Assembly: GCA_003695835.1 (NCBI GenBank)
Contig: RFHN01000173.1
Coordinates: 1-14,520, forward strand
Direction: 5' to 3'
Source of the DNA: Armatimonadota bacterium
Lineage (GTDB): Bacteria; Armatimonadota; Fimbriimonadia; Fimbriimonadales; ATM1
Length of the DNA stretch: 14,520 bases
Position 1 is the first letter of the stretch. Each line of letters opens with the position of its first letter. The notes beneath the pieces are model-generated. The model saw only the letters and a program-made list of their open reading frames with translations. It searched no databases and was not told where the DNA came from. Of the stretch, positions 6,001-13,137 are shown in pieces. The position numbers and the translations under genes are program-made.

Positions 6001-7503
6001 ATGAGCGCCCGGCACGAGTTGAGCGTCCTCATTCGGGCGAAGTACCCGATCCTCTACTTGCTGACTTGGGAAGAACAGCGCGCCCTCGAGTGTGTCTTCT
6101 CGGTCGCCGAGGATTTGGGCGCAGACACCTTCGTCTGGTCGCTCACCAAGGGCTTCCGCCCGCCTCTTCCTGCCAAACGCTCGGAACCGCCGCAACGGCT
6201 TTCGCCCGAGCTGGAGGCCCTGGCGCACCTCCACGGCGCACCCGAAAACGCAATCTTCGTTCTCAAGGACTTCCATCACTGGATGAGCGACTACCGTGTG
6301 CAGCGGCTGCTGCGCGACCTGGCGGAAACGATGAAGGTCAAGAACCAAACGCTCATCCTGCTTTCGCCCGTCCTGCGATTGCCGCCTGAACTCGAGAAAG
6401 ACGTAACTGTCGTCGACTTTGGCTTGCCAACGGAAGAAGAGATCGCCGAGGTATTGGACTCGCTGGTACACGCCACCCGGGACCGCGAGGGGCTCGACCT
6501 ACATCTCTCCCCAGAGCAGCGCGAACTCCTGCTCAAGACGTGTCTCGGTCTGACCCTCGACGAGGTGGAGTCGGTGTTCTCGCGCAGCTTGGTCCAATGC
6601 AAGACCCTTCGCCCAGACGTAGTCCTGGAGGAAAAGAAGCAGATCATCCGGAAATCGGGACTGCTCGAGTACTACCCGGCAACAGAGTCTTTCCGCGAGG
6701 TCGGCGGCATGGAGTACCTCAAGGAATGGCTGAAACGCCGATCGAAAAGCTTTACGGAGGCAGCGGAAGAGTTCGGTCTCCCGCCACCCAAAGGCGTGCT
6801 CCTCCTTGGCGTGCAAGGTTGCGGAAAGTCTCTCGTCGCCAAGACGATCGCAAGCCATTGGAACCTCCCGATGCTCCGGATGGACGTAGGCAGGATCTTC
6901 GGCAGCCTGGTCGGACAAAGCGAGGCGAACGTGCGCAGGGCGATCCAGATCGCGGAAGGCGTTGCACCCTGCGTACTATGGGCGGACGAGCTGGAGAAGG
7001 GCTTCGCAGGTCTTCAAGGAAGCGGCATGAGCGACAGCGGCACGACTGCACGCGTCTTCGCAACGTTTCTCACCTGGATGCAAGAGAAGACGAGCCCCGT
7101 TTTCTTCGTCGCGACGGCAAACGACGTCAGCAAGCTCCCCCCTGAGCTTCTCCGAAAGGGCCGCTTCGACGAGGTCTTTTTCATTGACCTGCCCGACACC
7201 GAGGAACGAAGAGAGATCTTCGCCATTCACCTCCGCAAGCGGAAGCGGGACCCGGGCGCCTTCGACCTCGACGCGCTTGCGGCCCTCACCGCAGGCTTTT
7301 CGGGAGCCGAAATCGAGCAAACCGTCGTCTCTGCACTCTTTGCAGCCTTCGACGCTCAGCGGGATCTAACGCAGGACGACCTCGTGGCAGAGATCAAAGC
7401 GACCATCCCCCTCAGCGTTATGATGAAGGAAGAGATCGAAGCCCTCCGCGACTGGGCCAAACTGCGGGCGCGGCCAGCCAGTCGGAACGACGATCTGGAC
7501 TAA
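6001..7503 (+). CDS. Ycf46-like AAA family ATPase
   Basis: The 500-residue protein has an N-terminal domain (1-225) starting RHELSVLIRAKYPILYLLTWEEQRA, split here as RHELSVLIRAK and YPILYLLTWEEQR, as in cyanobacterial/plastid Ycf46. It also has the internal decoy-like segment AIFVLKDFHHWM (84-95). A complete AAA module follows: Walker A GVQGCGKS (270-277), Walker B VLWADE (325-330), sensor 1 ATAN (371-374), the arginine-finger region LLRKGRFDEVFF (383-394) and sensor 2 GFSGAEIEQ (432-440). All catalytic residues are present, so ATP hydrolysis is expected. Ycf46 has been linked to inorganic-carbon use and photosynthesis regulation in cyanobacteria, but nothing here suggests a phototroph, so the role is open. 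It follows the baeRF-like gene by 21 bp. Its TAA stop directly abuts the stop of the convergent RibD_C gene. Confidence 0.88.
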   Translation: MSARHELSVLIRAKYPILYLLTWEEQRALECVFSVAEDLGADTFVWSLTKGFRPPLPAKRSEPPQRLSPELEALAHLHGAPENAIFVLKDFHHWMSDYRVQRLLRDLAETMKVKNQTLILLSPVLRLPPELEKDVTVVDFGLPTEEEIAEVLDSLVHATRDREGLDLHLSPEQRELLLKTCLGLTLDEVESVFSRSLVQCKTLRPDVVLEEKKQIIRKSGLLEYYPATESFREVGGMEYLKEWLKRRSKSFTEAAEEFGLPPPKGVLLLGVQGCGKSLVAKTIASHWNLPMLRMDVGRIFGSLVGQSEANVRRAIQIAEGVAPCVLWADELEKGFAGLQGSGMSDSGTTARVFATFLTWMQEKTSPVFFVATANDVSKLPPELLRKGRFDEVFFIDLPDTEERREIFAIHLRKRKRDPGAFDLDALAALTAGFSGAEIEQTVVSALFAAFDAQRDLTQDDLVAEIKATIPLSVMMKEEIEALRDWAKLRARPASRNDDLD

Positions 7504-8199
7504 TCAGTCCAACCACTCGCGCCGGTAGCGCAGGAAGACCTCGTCTCCCACCCGGTTCAGCTCGATCAAGCGATACTTTTGCACCTTCTCGCGGGGCAGA
7601 GGTTCACCGTCGGCGTACGTCGGCACGTTTGCCCCGAGCTTGACCTTGGGGGCCAGCGTCAGAAACAACTCATCAATCAGGTCCAGCGCCAGCAATTGGG
7701 CGTTCAGGTCGCTCCCGCCCTCGACCAGCAGCTTCCGCACGCCGAGTTCCTTTCGGATCCAAGCCATCGCATCGCGCCAGGGCACCGAGTCGCCCTCAAA
7801 CCGCTTTACCCTCACGCCGTCAGGCCGTGCGGGCAATGTGGACTGCTTGGTACACAACACGATCGCCTTCTCCGGCGCATCCTTGAAGAACCGGCTCTCC
7901 GCGAGAACGTTACCGGAGCGAGTCGCGACGATGCGCACGAGATTCCTCGGGTACCACAGTCCGCCACTGGAGCGCTGCGACCCTGAACCGATGAGGACCG
8001 CGTCCGCCGCCTCCTCGATTCGCCTCATCAGCAAGTGGTCAACCTCCGAGCCAAGGTCCTGAACCGGCTCGCCGCGTTCTCCGGTCAGGATCTTGCCATC
8101 AATCGTCGAAACCATGTTGATGAAGGTGTAAGGCCGCTCTTCCCCCGATTGCTCGACCGGGAATTCGAGGTTCTCATAGACGTTCACGCTCTTCTCCAT
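7504..8199 (-). CDS. RibD C-terminal domain (dihydrofolate-reductase-fold) protein
   Basis: The 231-residue protein starts at ATG 8199. It has the hallmarks of the RibD_C family: FINMVSTIDGKI (26-37), the AADAVLIGSGS nucleotide-site region (64-74), KLLVEGGSDLNAQLL (156-170) and DELFLTLAPKVKLG (176-189). Members reduce the ribosylamino-pyrimidine intermediate of riboflavin synthesis with NADPH, or act as paralogues of unknown substrate. The deaminase domain of full RibD is absent and no other rib gene is nearby, so a true riboflavin role cannot be concluded. A weak AGGAA eight to nine bases before the start may be its ribosome binding site. The gene is divergent from the lipoprotein gene and convergent, with zero spacer, with the AAA ATPase gene. 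The protein looks cytoplasmic. Confidence 0.85.
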   Translation of the reverse strand: MEKSVNVYENLEFPVEQSGEERPYTFINMVSTIDGKILTGERGEPVQDLGSEVDHLLMRRIEEAADAVLIGSGSQRSSGGLWYPRNLVRIVATRSGNVLAESRFFKDAPEKAIVLCTKQSTLPARPDGVRVKRFEGDSVPWRDAMAWIRKELGVRKLLVEGGSDLNAQLLALDLIDELFLTLAPKVKLGANVPTYADGEPLPREKVQKYRLIELNRVGDEVFLRYRREWLD

Positions 8200-8256
8200 C
8201 GCTCTGCATTCCTACCAGATTCCTCGCCGCCAGGCCCGGCGAACCCTTTTGCACGA

Positions 8257-8262
8257 TAAACT
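8257..8262 (+). promoter_or_regulatory. Probable -10 element (TAAACT) for the lipoprotein gene
   Basis: TAAACT is followed by seven bases (GACTTGC) and GTG at 8270. No Shine-Dalgarno is present. The arrangement is the same, to the base in spacing, as that before the ChaN-like gene at 2335 and supports GTG 8270 as the start. Confidence 0.5.
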
Positions 8263-8269
8263 GACTTGC

Positions 8270-8599
8270 GTGCGAATCGCTATCGTGGTCATCTGCTTTA
8301 CCCTGCTGTTGGTTTCCTGCGGGGCCAAGGGTCCTTACGGAACCTACGAGCTCGAAACGCCAGGGGCGATCCAAGACGCGGCCCAGGGTCAGAGCCCCGC
8401 GACACTGGAACTGCGCAAGGACGGGACCTTTGTGCTGACGGCGGTCGGAGAGTCGCTGTCCGGTTCCTTCAGCGAAGCCGACGGCGCGCTCCAATTCACA
8501 GTGAAGTCGGACGCCGGAGACCGAACCTTCCAGGGAGCCTATTCCGAGGAGGACAAGGCGGTTCGACTTCTCGGCATGACTTTTCGCAAAAAAGAGTAA
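8270..8599 (+). CDS. Small predicted lipoprotein of unknown function
   Basis: The predicted precursor has 109 residues. GTG 8270 is preferred over an in-frame TTG at 8249, because it gives a clean lipoprotein signal (MRIAIVVICFTLLLVSC) with lipobox LVSC and Cys17, and because TAAACT lies seven bases upstream and overlaps the longer version. The mature part is about 92 residues and reads as a small beta-rich domain: PYGTYELE, ATLELRKDGTFVLTA, GSFSEADGALQFTV, AVRLLGMTFRKKE. Repeated glycine-turn strands of this kind recall small lipocalin-like or META/DUF-type lipoprotein domains, but I do not recognise a specific family. It should be membrane-anchored outside the cytoplasm. Its TAA stop (8597-8599) directly abuts the stop codon of convergent glyS. 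Confidence 0.72.
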   Translation: MRIAIVVICFTLLLVSCGAKGPYGTYELETPGAIQDAAQGQSPATLELRKDGTFVLTAVGESLSGSFSEADGALQFTVKSDAGDRTFQGAYSEEDKAVRLLGMTFRKKE

Positions 8600-10681
8600 C
8601 TATTCCCCCTCGATTACGAACTTTCCGAAATCGGCGACCGTGCGGGCCAGATTGTCCACCCAAGACAGAAGAGCGAGTCGGTTGTCCCGGCGCTCGGTGT
8701 CATCCGCCATCACCATCACATTGTCGAAAAACGCCTCGATCTCTTCGCGCAGGCCTCGAAGCACTTCGACACGCCCTTCGAAATCGTCCGCCGGCAGACT
8801 CGACATACGGCTGTCCGCCCGCTGAACGGCTTCATACAGTAGAACCTCCGCCTCGTTTTCGAATAGGTTGGAGTCAATGTCATCTGCGGTGACTCGTTCA
8901 GGCACCTCGATCCCCTTTCGGCGGGCTGCGCTGACGATATTGCCCGCTCGCTTGGCTAGCCGCACGAACGCAGTGTCCTTTCCAATCTCAGCCAAGAAGC
9001 GGACACGACGATCGAACTGGTGCGAGGGCTCTCGCCACGCGACTGCCCACGCCGCATCCAGCGCGTCGTGCGGCAACTCCGCATAGAGCAGCTCATACCG
9101 CCCTTCGAGAATCTCCTTTGCGCTCAGAGACAGCGTGAGATCGTCCTTAAGCTCAAACCCTTGCTCTCGATAGAGACCCGCGGCTTCGACGATCCAATCT
9201 ACAACACCTTTCTTTGCAAAAGGCCAGGCGATCTGGGCGTCGATGAGCCAACCCATCGCACGGCGCAGAGCGTACGGATCCTTGCTGCCACTCGGGAGTT
9301 CGCCGATCCCCACAAAGCCCGCAAGCCGATCCGCCTGGTCAGCGCACAGCGTAATCGTCGCAAGCCGCCCCCCTGGCGAACCGTCCTTCAGCGAAGGCGC
9401 GTAATGCTCGCTGATCGCCATACACACTTCTTCCTCAAATCCCTCTCTCTTCGCGTACTCTCCCCCGATCTTGCCTTGCAAAGCAGGAATCTCGCTGACT
9501 AAACCAGTGCTCAAATCCGCCTTTGCGTACAGACCTGCCTTGCGAGCCAGCCCGACGAGTCGCTCCTCCAACTCCGCCTCTTCGGCCAGACGCCCAGCCA
9601 GGTCGGCGAGCCGGTCTGCGCGTTGACGAATCGTACCGAGACGCTCCTGGAAGACGATTCGCTCCGTTTGCTCGAGGAACTCATCGAGCGTCCGACGCGA
9701 GTCCTCTTCGAAGAAGAACTTCGCGTCGTTGAAACGAGCGTTCAGGACCCACTCGTTCCCTTTGCGGACAGACTCTGGATCGCCCCCGTTCGAGATGCTG
9801 ACGAACCGGTTCGCAAGACGGCCATCCTCGCCCTCCACGGGGAAGAATCTCTGGTACTTCGCCATCGCCGCAACCAAGACCGCGCGGGGCAATTCGAGGA
9901 ACTCGGGACGAAACTCGCCGCAGATCGCAACGGGATGCTCCGTAAGATAGACGTTCTCATCCACAAGCTCTTCGGATAGCACAGGCACTCCGCCCGCAAC
10001 GGACCGCGCACCTTCCACGATCCTTCGCCTCCGCTCCTCCGGATCTGGCTCCACGAACCTCTTGCGCAGCCCCTCGGCCAGCTCCTCCCACGACGCAACC
10101 TCGAACGGATCCGGAGCGAGAAACCGGTGCCCGCGGGAGGATGCGCCCGATGGAACCGTCTCCACTTGAAAGGGCACGACCGCACCATCCACGAGCGCGA
10201 GGATCCATCGGATCGGGCGTGCGAACCGCATCCTCCCCGCGCCCCAACGCATCGTCTTGTCGAATGGAATCTTTCGAATCGCCGCTGGAATCTCTTCAGC
10301 CAGTACCTCCACTGCGGCCCGCCCACGCTCCAGCTTGCGCACCCAAACGTAATCGTCCCGAATCTCGACTGCGCCCGGCTCGACGCCCGCGCCACGGCAA
10401 AATCTGAGCAGCGCCTTCGTCGGGTTGCCCTCCGAGTCATATGCCGCAGCCTTCGAAGGCCCTCGCCGCTCAACCTCCCGATCAGCCTGCCGCTCGAGAA
10501 TCCCGTCAAACACGGCGATCAGACGCCGCGGCGTCCCATACCACCTGCCCTCTGCCTGGCCCTCGCTGAGACCGACTCTTTCAATCGCTTCTGCGAGTAG
10601 GTCGAGTAAGGCTTCACAGGCAGGGCGGACGGAATGGGCGGGCAGCTCTTCGCACCCAACCTCGACGACGACTTGCGACAT
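8600..10681 (-). CDS. glyS: Glycyl-tRNA synthetase beta subunit
   Basis: The 693-residue protein is of normal family length (about 690-700). It opens with VVVEVGCEELPAHSV (4-18), the family's N-terminal signature. Further hallmarks are WYGTPRRLIAVF, MRFARPIRWILALVDG, the AMAKYQRFFPV segment, an HD-like middle with ALQGKIGGEYAKREG and AISEHYAP, GSKDPYALRRAMGWLI, and a C-terminal anticodon-binding region. It works with GlyQ in the bacterial alpha2beta2 enzyme that charges tRNA-Gly; the beta subunit supplies tRNA recognition. glyQ is not in the window, although the two genes are adjacent in many bacteria. The start is ATG 10681, 22 bp after the nadE stop, with TAGAAT nine bases upstream and no Shine-Dalgarno. 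The stop abuts that of the convergent lipoprotein gene. Confidence 0.95.
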   Translation of the reverse strand: MSQVVVEVGCEELPAHSVRPACEALLDLLAEAIERVGLSEGQAEGRWYGTPRRLIAVFDGILERQADREVERRGPSKAAAYDSEGNPTKALLRFCRGAGVEPGAVEIRDDYVWVRKLERGRAAVEVLAEEIPAAIRKIPFDKTMRWGAGRMRFARPIRWILALVDGAVVPFQVETVPSGASSRGHRFLAPDPFEVASWEELAEGLRKRFVEPDPEERRRRIVEGARSVAGGVPVLSEELVDENVYLTEHPVAICGEFRPEFLELPRAVLVAAMAKYQRFFPVEGEDGRLANRFVSISNGGDPESVRKGNEWVLNARFNDAKFFFEEDSRRTLDEFLEQTERIVFQERLGTIRQRADRLADLAGRLAEEAELEERLVGLARKAGLYAKADLSTGLVSEIPALQGKIGGEYAKREGFEEEVCMAISEHYAPSLKDGSPGGRLATITLCADQADRLAGFVGIGELPSGSKDPYALRRAMGWLIDAQIAWPFAKKGVVDWIVEAAGLYREQGFELKDDLTLSLSAKEILEGRYELLYAELPHDALDAAWAVAWREPSHQFDRRVRFLAEIGKDTAFVRLAKRAGNIVSAARRKGIEVPERVTADDIDSNLFENEAEVLLYEAVQRADSRMSSLPADDFEGRVEVLRGLREEIEAFFDNVMVMADDTERRDNRLALLSWVDNLARTVADFGKFVIEGE

Positions 10682-10690
10682 GGCTCGCGG

Positions 10691-10696
10691 ATTCTA
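10691..10696 (-). promoter_or_regulatory. Probable -10 element (TAGAAT) for glyS
   Basis: In the 22-bp nadE-glyS gap the minus strand reads TAGAAT, then nine bases (CCGCGAGCC), then ATG 10681. TAGAAT matches TATAAT at five of six positions. A transcript starting about seven bases on would have a leader of 2-3 bases. This would let glyS be expressed apart from the NAD genes. Confidence 0.45.
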
Positions 10697-10703
10697 CCGG
10701 AGC

Positions 10704-11582
10704 CTAATAGTCCACCGGGCGGAGGTAGAACTCACCGATGGCCGTTTCGCTCACGATCGCCACCGTCGGCAGGCGCCTCTTCCAATGGGTCGCAGCCACT
10801 CGGTTCCGGACGACCTCGACCGCGCGCGCATCGAAACCCCAACGCACCAGAGACTCGGCCCGCCAGCCCTGTACTAGGTAGTACAATATCCGATCCGCTA
10901 CCTCGTAGGCGACGCCCAGGTCCCCCTCGTCCGTTTGACCCCGAACCAGATCCGCCGTCGGCGGTTTTGTACGGATCGGTTCAGGTACCTCCAGGTATGC
11001 CGCGAGCTGGCGAACCTGAGTCTTGAACAGGTCCCCGAGAGGGTTGATGGGCGGGGCGTCGTCAGCGTGCCACGTGAAGTAGCCGAAGAGCCGCTCGGTC
11101 TTGTTTCCGGTTCCGATGGGGAGCCCGCGCAGCTTCGCGCTTTGGTCGAAGAGGATCGCCGTCCTCCACCGGGCGCAGAGGTTGCCGATCCGCGTCGGCG
11201 AGGCCTCAATCTCGTACTTCGCGAGATACGCGTCCACCATCTCCGTGATTTCGATCGTCCGGGCGTGGCATCCCAGGGCGTCCGTCACCATTCGACCGTG
11301 TTCGAGGCTCTCCGGCGAGCTGAGCTTGTAGGGCAGAAAGAACGCGAACGTATTCTCCGGTCCAAAGGCGCGGGCGCACAGGTAGGCGGTGACTGCGGAA
11401 TCAATTCCGCCCGAGACTCCCACAATCGCCTTGTCCATTCCGCGACGGCGGATGCACTCGTCGCGAAGGAAGAGAACGAGCCAACAGGTCAGCGCTTCCG
11501 CGTCGACGCGCAGGACGTCCGAGCTGCTGGGATCGGGCACGCTACCCTGATAGGCGGGCAGCTCCGCTATCGGGGTGGGCAT
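10704..11582 (-). CDS. nadE: NAD(+) synthetase, synthetase subunit/domain
   Basis: The 292-residue protein is an N-type ATP pyrophosphatase. It shows the P-loop SGGIDS (57-62) within IVGVSGGIDSAVTAYL, GTGNKTERLFGYFTWHADD with the deamido-NAD/ATP-site pattern, and INPLGDLFKTQVRQLA. It adenylates deamido-NAD and amidates it to NAD, the last step of NAD synthesis. In many bacteria the synthetase is fused behind a nitrilase-type glutaminase domain. Here that domain is a separate upstream gene whose end overlaps this start by 16 bases (11567-11582), implying translational coupling. A good Shine-Dalgarno GGAGG (11590-11594) lies seven bases before ATG 11582, inside the upstream gene. An ammonia-dependent activity on its own is also possible. 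glyS follows after 22 bp. Confidence 0.92.
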   Translation of the reverse strand: MPTPIAELPAYQGSVPDPSSSDVLRVDAEALTCWLVLFLRDECIRRRGMDKAIVGVSGGIDSAVTAYLCARAFGPENTFAFFLPYKLSSPESLEHGRMVTDALGCHARTIEITEMVDAYLAKYEIEASPTRIGNLCARWRTAILFDQSAKLRGLPIGTGNKTERLFGYFTWHADDAPPINPLGDLFKTQVRQLAAYLEVPEPIRTKPPTADLVRGQTDEGDLGVAYEVADRILYYLVQGWRAESLVRWGFDARAVEVVRNRVAATHWKRRLPTVAIVSETAIGEFYLRPVDY

Positions 11583-12445
11583 AGCTCGTCCTCCGAAGAC
11601 TGAAGCTCCTGGATGATGTCCTCGAGGACGCCGGCAAGGTCCGCCAGCAGAGGCGCCTGTTGGCGGGCAACGAGTACAGCCTCGGGCTCGATTCGCGCAT
11701 ACAGGATGTGCTCCTCGCCCACAGGCCCCTCGCCCGCGACCTCCCCGAATGGATCCACAACCAGGCTGCCACCCGTGAATCCCTTGCCTCCTTCGAAACC
11801 GACCAGCATGGAAAGAAGCGCCCAGACGCCGTGCTCCTCCGCCATGCCCTGTAGGATCCGATGATAGGTCTGAAGGCTCCGGGGCTTGGACTCCTGGAAC
11901 CCCCGCGCGGGCGAAGCGGCAATGGTGACGATCGTTTGAGCTCCCTTGAGCGCCGCGATCATCGGTGTGATGGAATGCCAGACGTCCTCGCAGATCAAAG
12001 TCGCCATCCGGCCGAACCGCGAATCGTAGGCGCGAATCTCCGTCCCTCTCGCCACGAACCGCTCCTCGTCGAATACGCCGTAGGTGGGCAGGAAGTACTT
12101 ACGGTGAGTGTGGATCGGCTGAGCGCTCCCAGGCTCCAGCGCGAAATGCGTGGCGGAGTTGTACACGAGACCGTCTCTCGCCTCGTAGTAGCCGAGGATC
12201 ACGTCCACGGGTTTCGGAAGGGTGCCCGCGACGGTGGCGAGGCGCCGCCCCAACTCCTCGCAAGAGAGAGCGACCTCGATGACGCCGCCTTCCAGGAAGT
12301 ATCCGGTGAGAGCTGCCTCAGGGAAAACGACCAAGTCGGCCCCCTCGGCGGCGCAGCGCAAGATCGCCTCCCCAATCCGCTCGAGGTTGGCAGAGACGTT
12401 TGCTTTCTGGGGTGCAATCTGCACCACGGCCGCGGTCCAGGCCAT
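11567..12445 (-). CDS. Nitrilase-type glutamine amidotransferase subunit paired with NadE
   Basis: The 292-residue protein is a carbon-nitrogen hydrolase with an intact triad: Glu43 in FPEAALTGYFLE, Lys116 in HRKYFLPTYGVFDEERF, and Cys152 in LICEDVW. The segment around the lysine is the pattern of the glutaminase domain of glutamine-dependent NAD synthetase, so it most likely hydrolyses glutamine and passes ammonia to the adjacent NadE. The immediate overlap with nadE (16 bases) supports this over a free-standing amidase. The start is ATG 12445; TAAACT lies six bases upstream with no Shine-Dalgarno, so the nitrilase-nadE unit probably begins here on a leaderless mRNA. The upstream YHS gene ends 44 bp away on the same strand. 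The protein is cytoplasmic. Confidence 0.85.
   Translation of the reverse strand: MAWTAAVVQIAPQKANVSANLERIGEAILRCAAEGADLVVFPEAALTGYFLEGGVIEVALSCEELGRRLATVAGTLPKPVDVILGYYEARDGLVYNSATHFALEPGSAQPIHTHRKYFLPTYGVFDEERFVARGTEIRAYDSRFGRMATLICEDVWHSITPMIAALKGAQTIVTIAASPARGFQESKPRSLQTYHRILQGMAEEHGVWALLSMLVGFEGGKGFTGGSLVVDPFGEVAGEGPVGEEHILYARIEPEAVLVARQQAPLLADLAGVLEDIIQELQSSEDELCPPR
11590..11594 (-). promoter_or_regulatory. Shine-Dalgarno (GGAGG) of nadE inside the glutaminase gene
   Basis: GGAGG on the minus strand is seven bases before ATG 11582 and lies within the last codons of the nitrilase-type gene. It fixes the nadE start and the 16-base overlap. It contrasts with the genes here that lack a Shine-Dalgarno, as expected for an internal operon cistron. 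Confidence 0.75.
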
Positions 12446-12451
12446 GCTACG

Positions 12452-12457
12452 AGTTTA
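12452..12457 (-). promoter_or_regulatory. Probable -10 element (TAAACT) for the NAD synthesis genes
   Basis: On the minus strand TAAACT is followed by six bases (CGTAGC) and ATG 12445. It sits in a small hairpin-capable sequence, CGAG-TAAA-CTCG (12450-12461 region). It is the third TAAACT in the window placed 6-7 bases before a start codon. No -35 is obvious. Confidence 0.5.
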
Positions 12458-12489
12458 CTCGCAGCTCGAACCGCGGCCTCGAAACGGAG

Positions 12490-13059
12490 TTATCCGAGCG
12501 GATGGACCTTGGCTTGCTCAGCTTGAGCCTTTTTGGCAAACTCCGCCGGATTCTTCGAAAAGGCGTTGACACAGTCCGGGCAACAGAAGTAGTAGCGAAC
12601 GCCTTCGTAGTCTTTGAAGGCCGCAGCCTTGCCCGGCTTGATCGTCTCGCCCGAAACCACGCACATCGTGACCGACTCCTTCGCCGGCGCGAGGTACTTC
12701 TTCGGCTCCTTCTCGAACGCCGCCTTGTTCTCTTCGGTCAGGAACCGGTACACGATCCCTTGATACTGCACGTCGTGCGTCTTCGCGTCCTTCGGAATCA
12801 GCTTTCCGCTCACGAAGTCGTACAACGTGTAGCCGATCGGATCAGCCGAGTCAGCCGCACGCTTGAGAAACGTCTCCGGGCTGTTCGAGAACGTCTCGAC
12901 GCACCCGCCGCAGCAGAAACCGAATGCCGAGCCCTTGTACATGACGACCGGCTGCGATGCCGACGCTGGGCTCGACATCACCGGACACATCGTCGAGGGA
13001 ACTTGCGGCGCTTGAGCGCCTTGGGCCAACGCGAGGGTGGCAATTGCCATGGTGATCAT
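12490..13059 (-). CDS. Secreted protein with three YHS-type (heavy-metal-binding-like) domains
   Basis: The 189-residue protein begins with a likely signal peptide (MITMAIATLALAQGAQA), unusual in lacking a positive charge. Three YHS-like units follow. Unit 1 (about 25-66) has CPVM and FCCGGCVETFSNSPETF, with C25, C49, C50 and C53. Unit 2 (79-122) has YDFVSGKLI, YQGIVYRF and AAFEKEPKKYL but no cysteine. Unit 3 (133-176) has CVVSGE and FCCPDCVNAFSKNPAEF, with C133, C159, C160 and C163. YHS domains are short modules often found in metal-handling proteins, and the two Cys-rich units could bind a metal such as copper, while the middle one may be structural. A strong Shine-Dalgarno supports the ATG at 13059. 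The gene is 78 bp after priA on the same strand. No metal transporter is in the window, so the metal and role are unknown. Confidence 0.8.
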   Translation of the reverse strand: MITMAIATLALAQGAQAPQVPSTMCPVMSSPASASQPVVMYKGSAFGFCCGGCVETFSNSPETFLKRAADSADPIGYTLYDFVSGKLIPKDAKTHDVQYQGIVYRFLTEENKAAFEKEPKKYLAPAKESVTMCVVSGETIKPGKAAAFKDYEGVRYYFCCPDCVNAFSKNPAEFAKKAQAEQAKVHPLG

Positions 13060-13069
13060 CTTTTATTTT

Positions 13070-13098
13070 CCTCCTTTTGAACGATCGTTTGCGTACGC
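13070..13098 (-). promoter_or_regulatory. Shine-Dalgarno and two adjacent palindromes upstream of the YHS gene
   Basis: On the minus strand GGAGG (13070-13074, within AAAAGGAGGAAA) lies ten bases before ATG 13059. Just upstream are two perfect palindromes, AACGATCGTT (13080-13089) and GCGTACGC (13091-13098). They sit where an operator would act on this gene, but no regulator gene is nearby and short palindromes can be chance. No clear -10/-35 pair was found in the 78-bp gap. Confidence 0.4.
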
Positions 13099-13137
13099 GC
13101 CGTCTCCTTTCACAAGGTTACCCAACCGGAACCGGCG

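Noticed and set aside
4819..6471. A 550-codon open frame on the minus strand, longer than the + strand baeRF gene it covers.
   Set aside because: It is antisense to two genes with clear family motifs, its composition is that of a GC-rich shadow frame, and I recognise no domain in it.
8249..8269. A TTG start giving a lipoprotein seven residues longer.
   Set aside because: The extra residues spoil the signal peptide's N-region and overlap the TAAACT promoter-like element; GTG 8270 fits both signals better.
12446..12489. A terminator between the YHS and nitrilase genes (short CGAG/CTCG hairpin).
   Set aside because: The stem is only four pairs with no following T run; it more likely just surrounds the TAAACT element.
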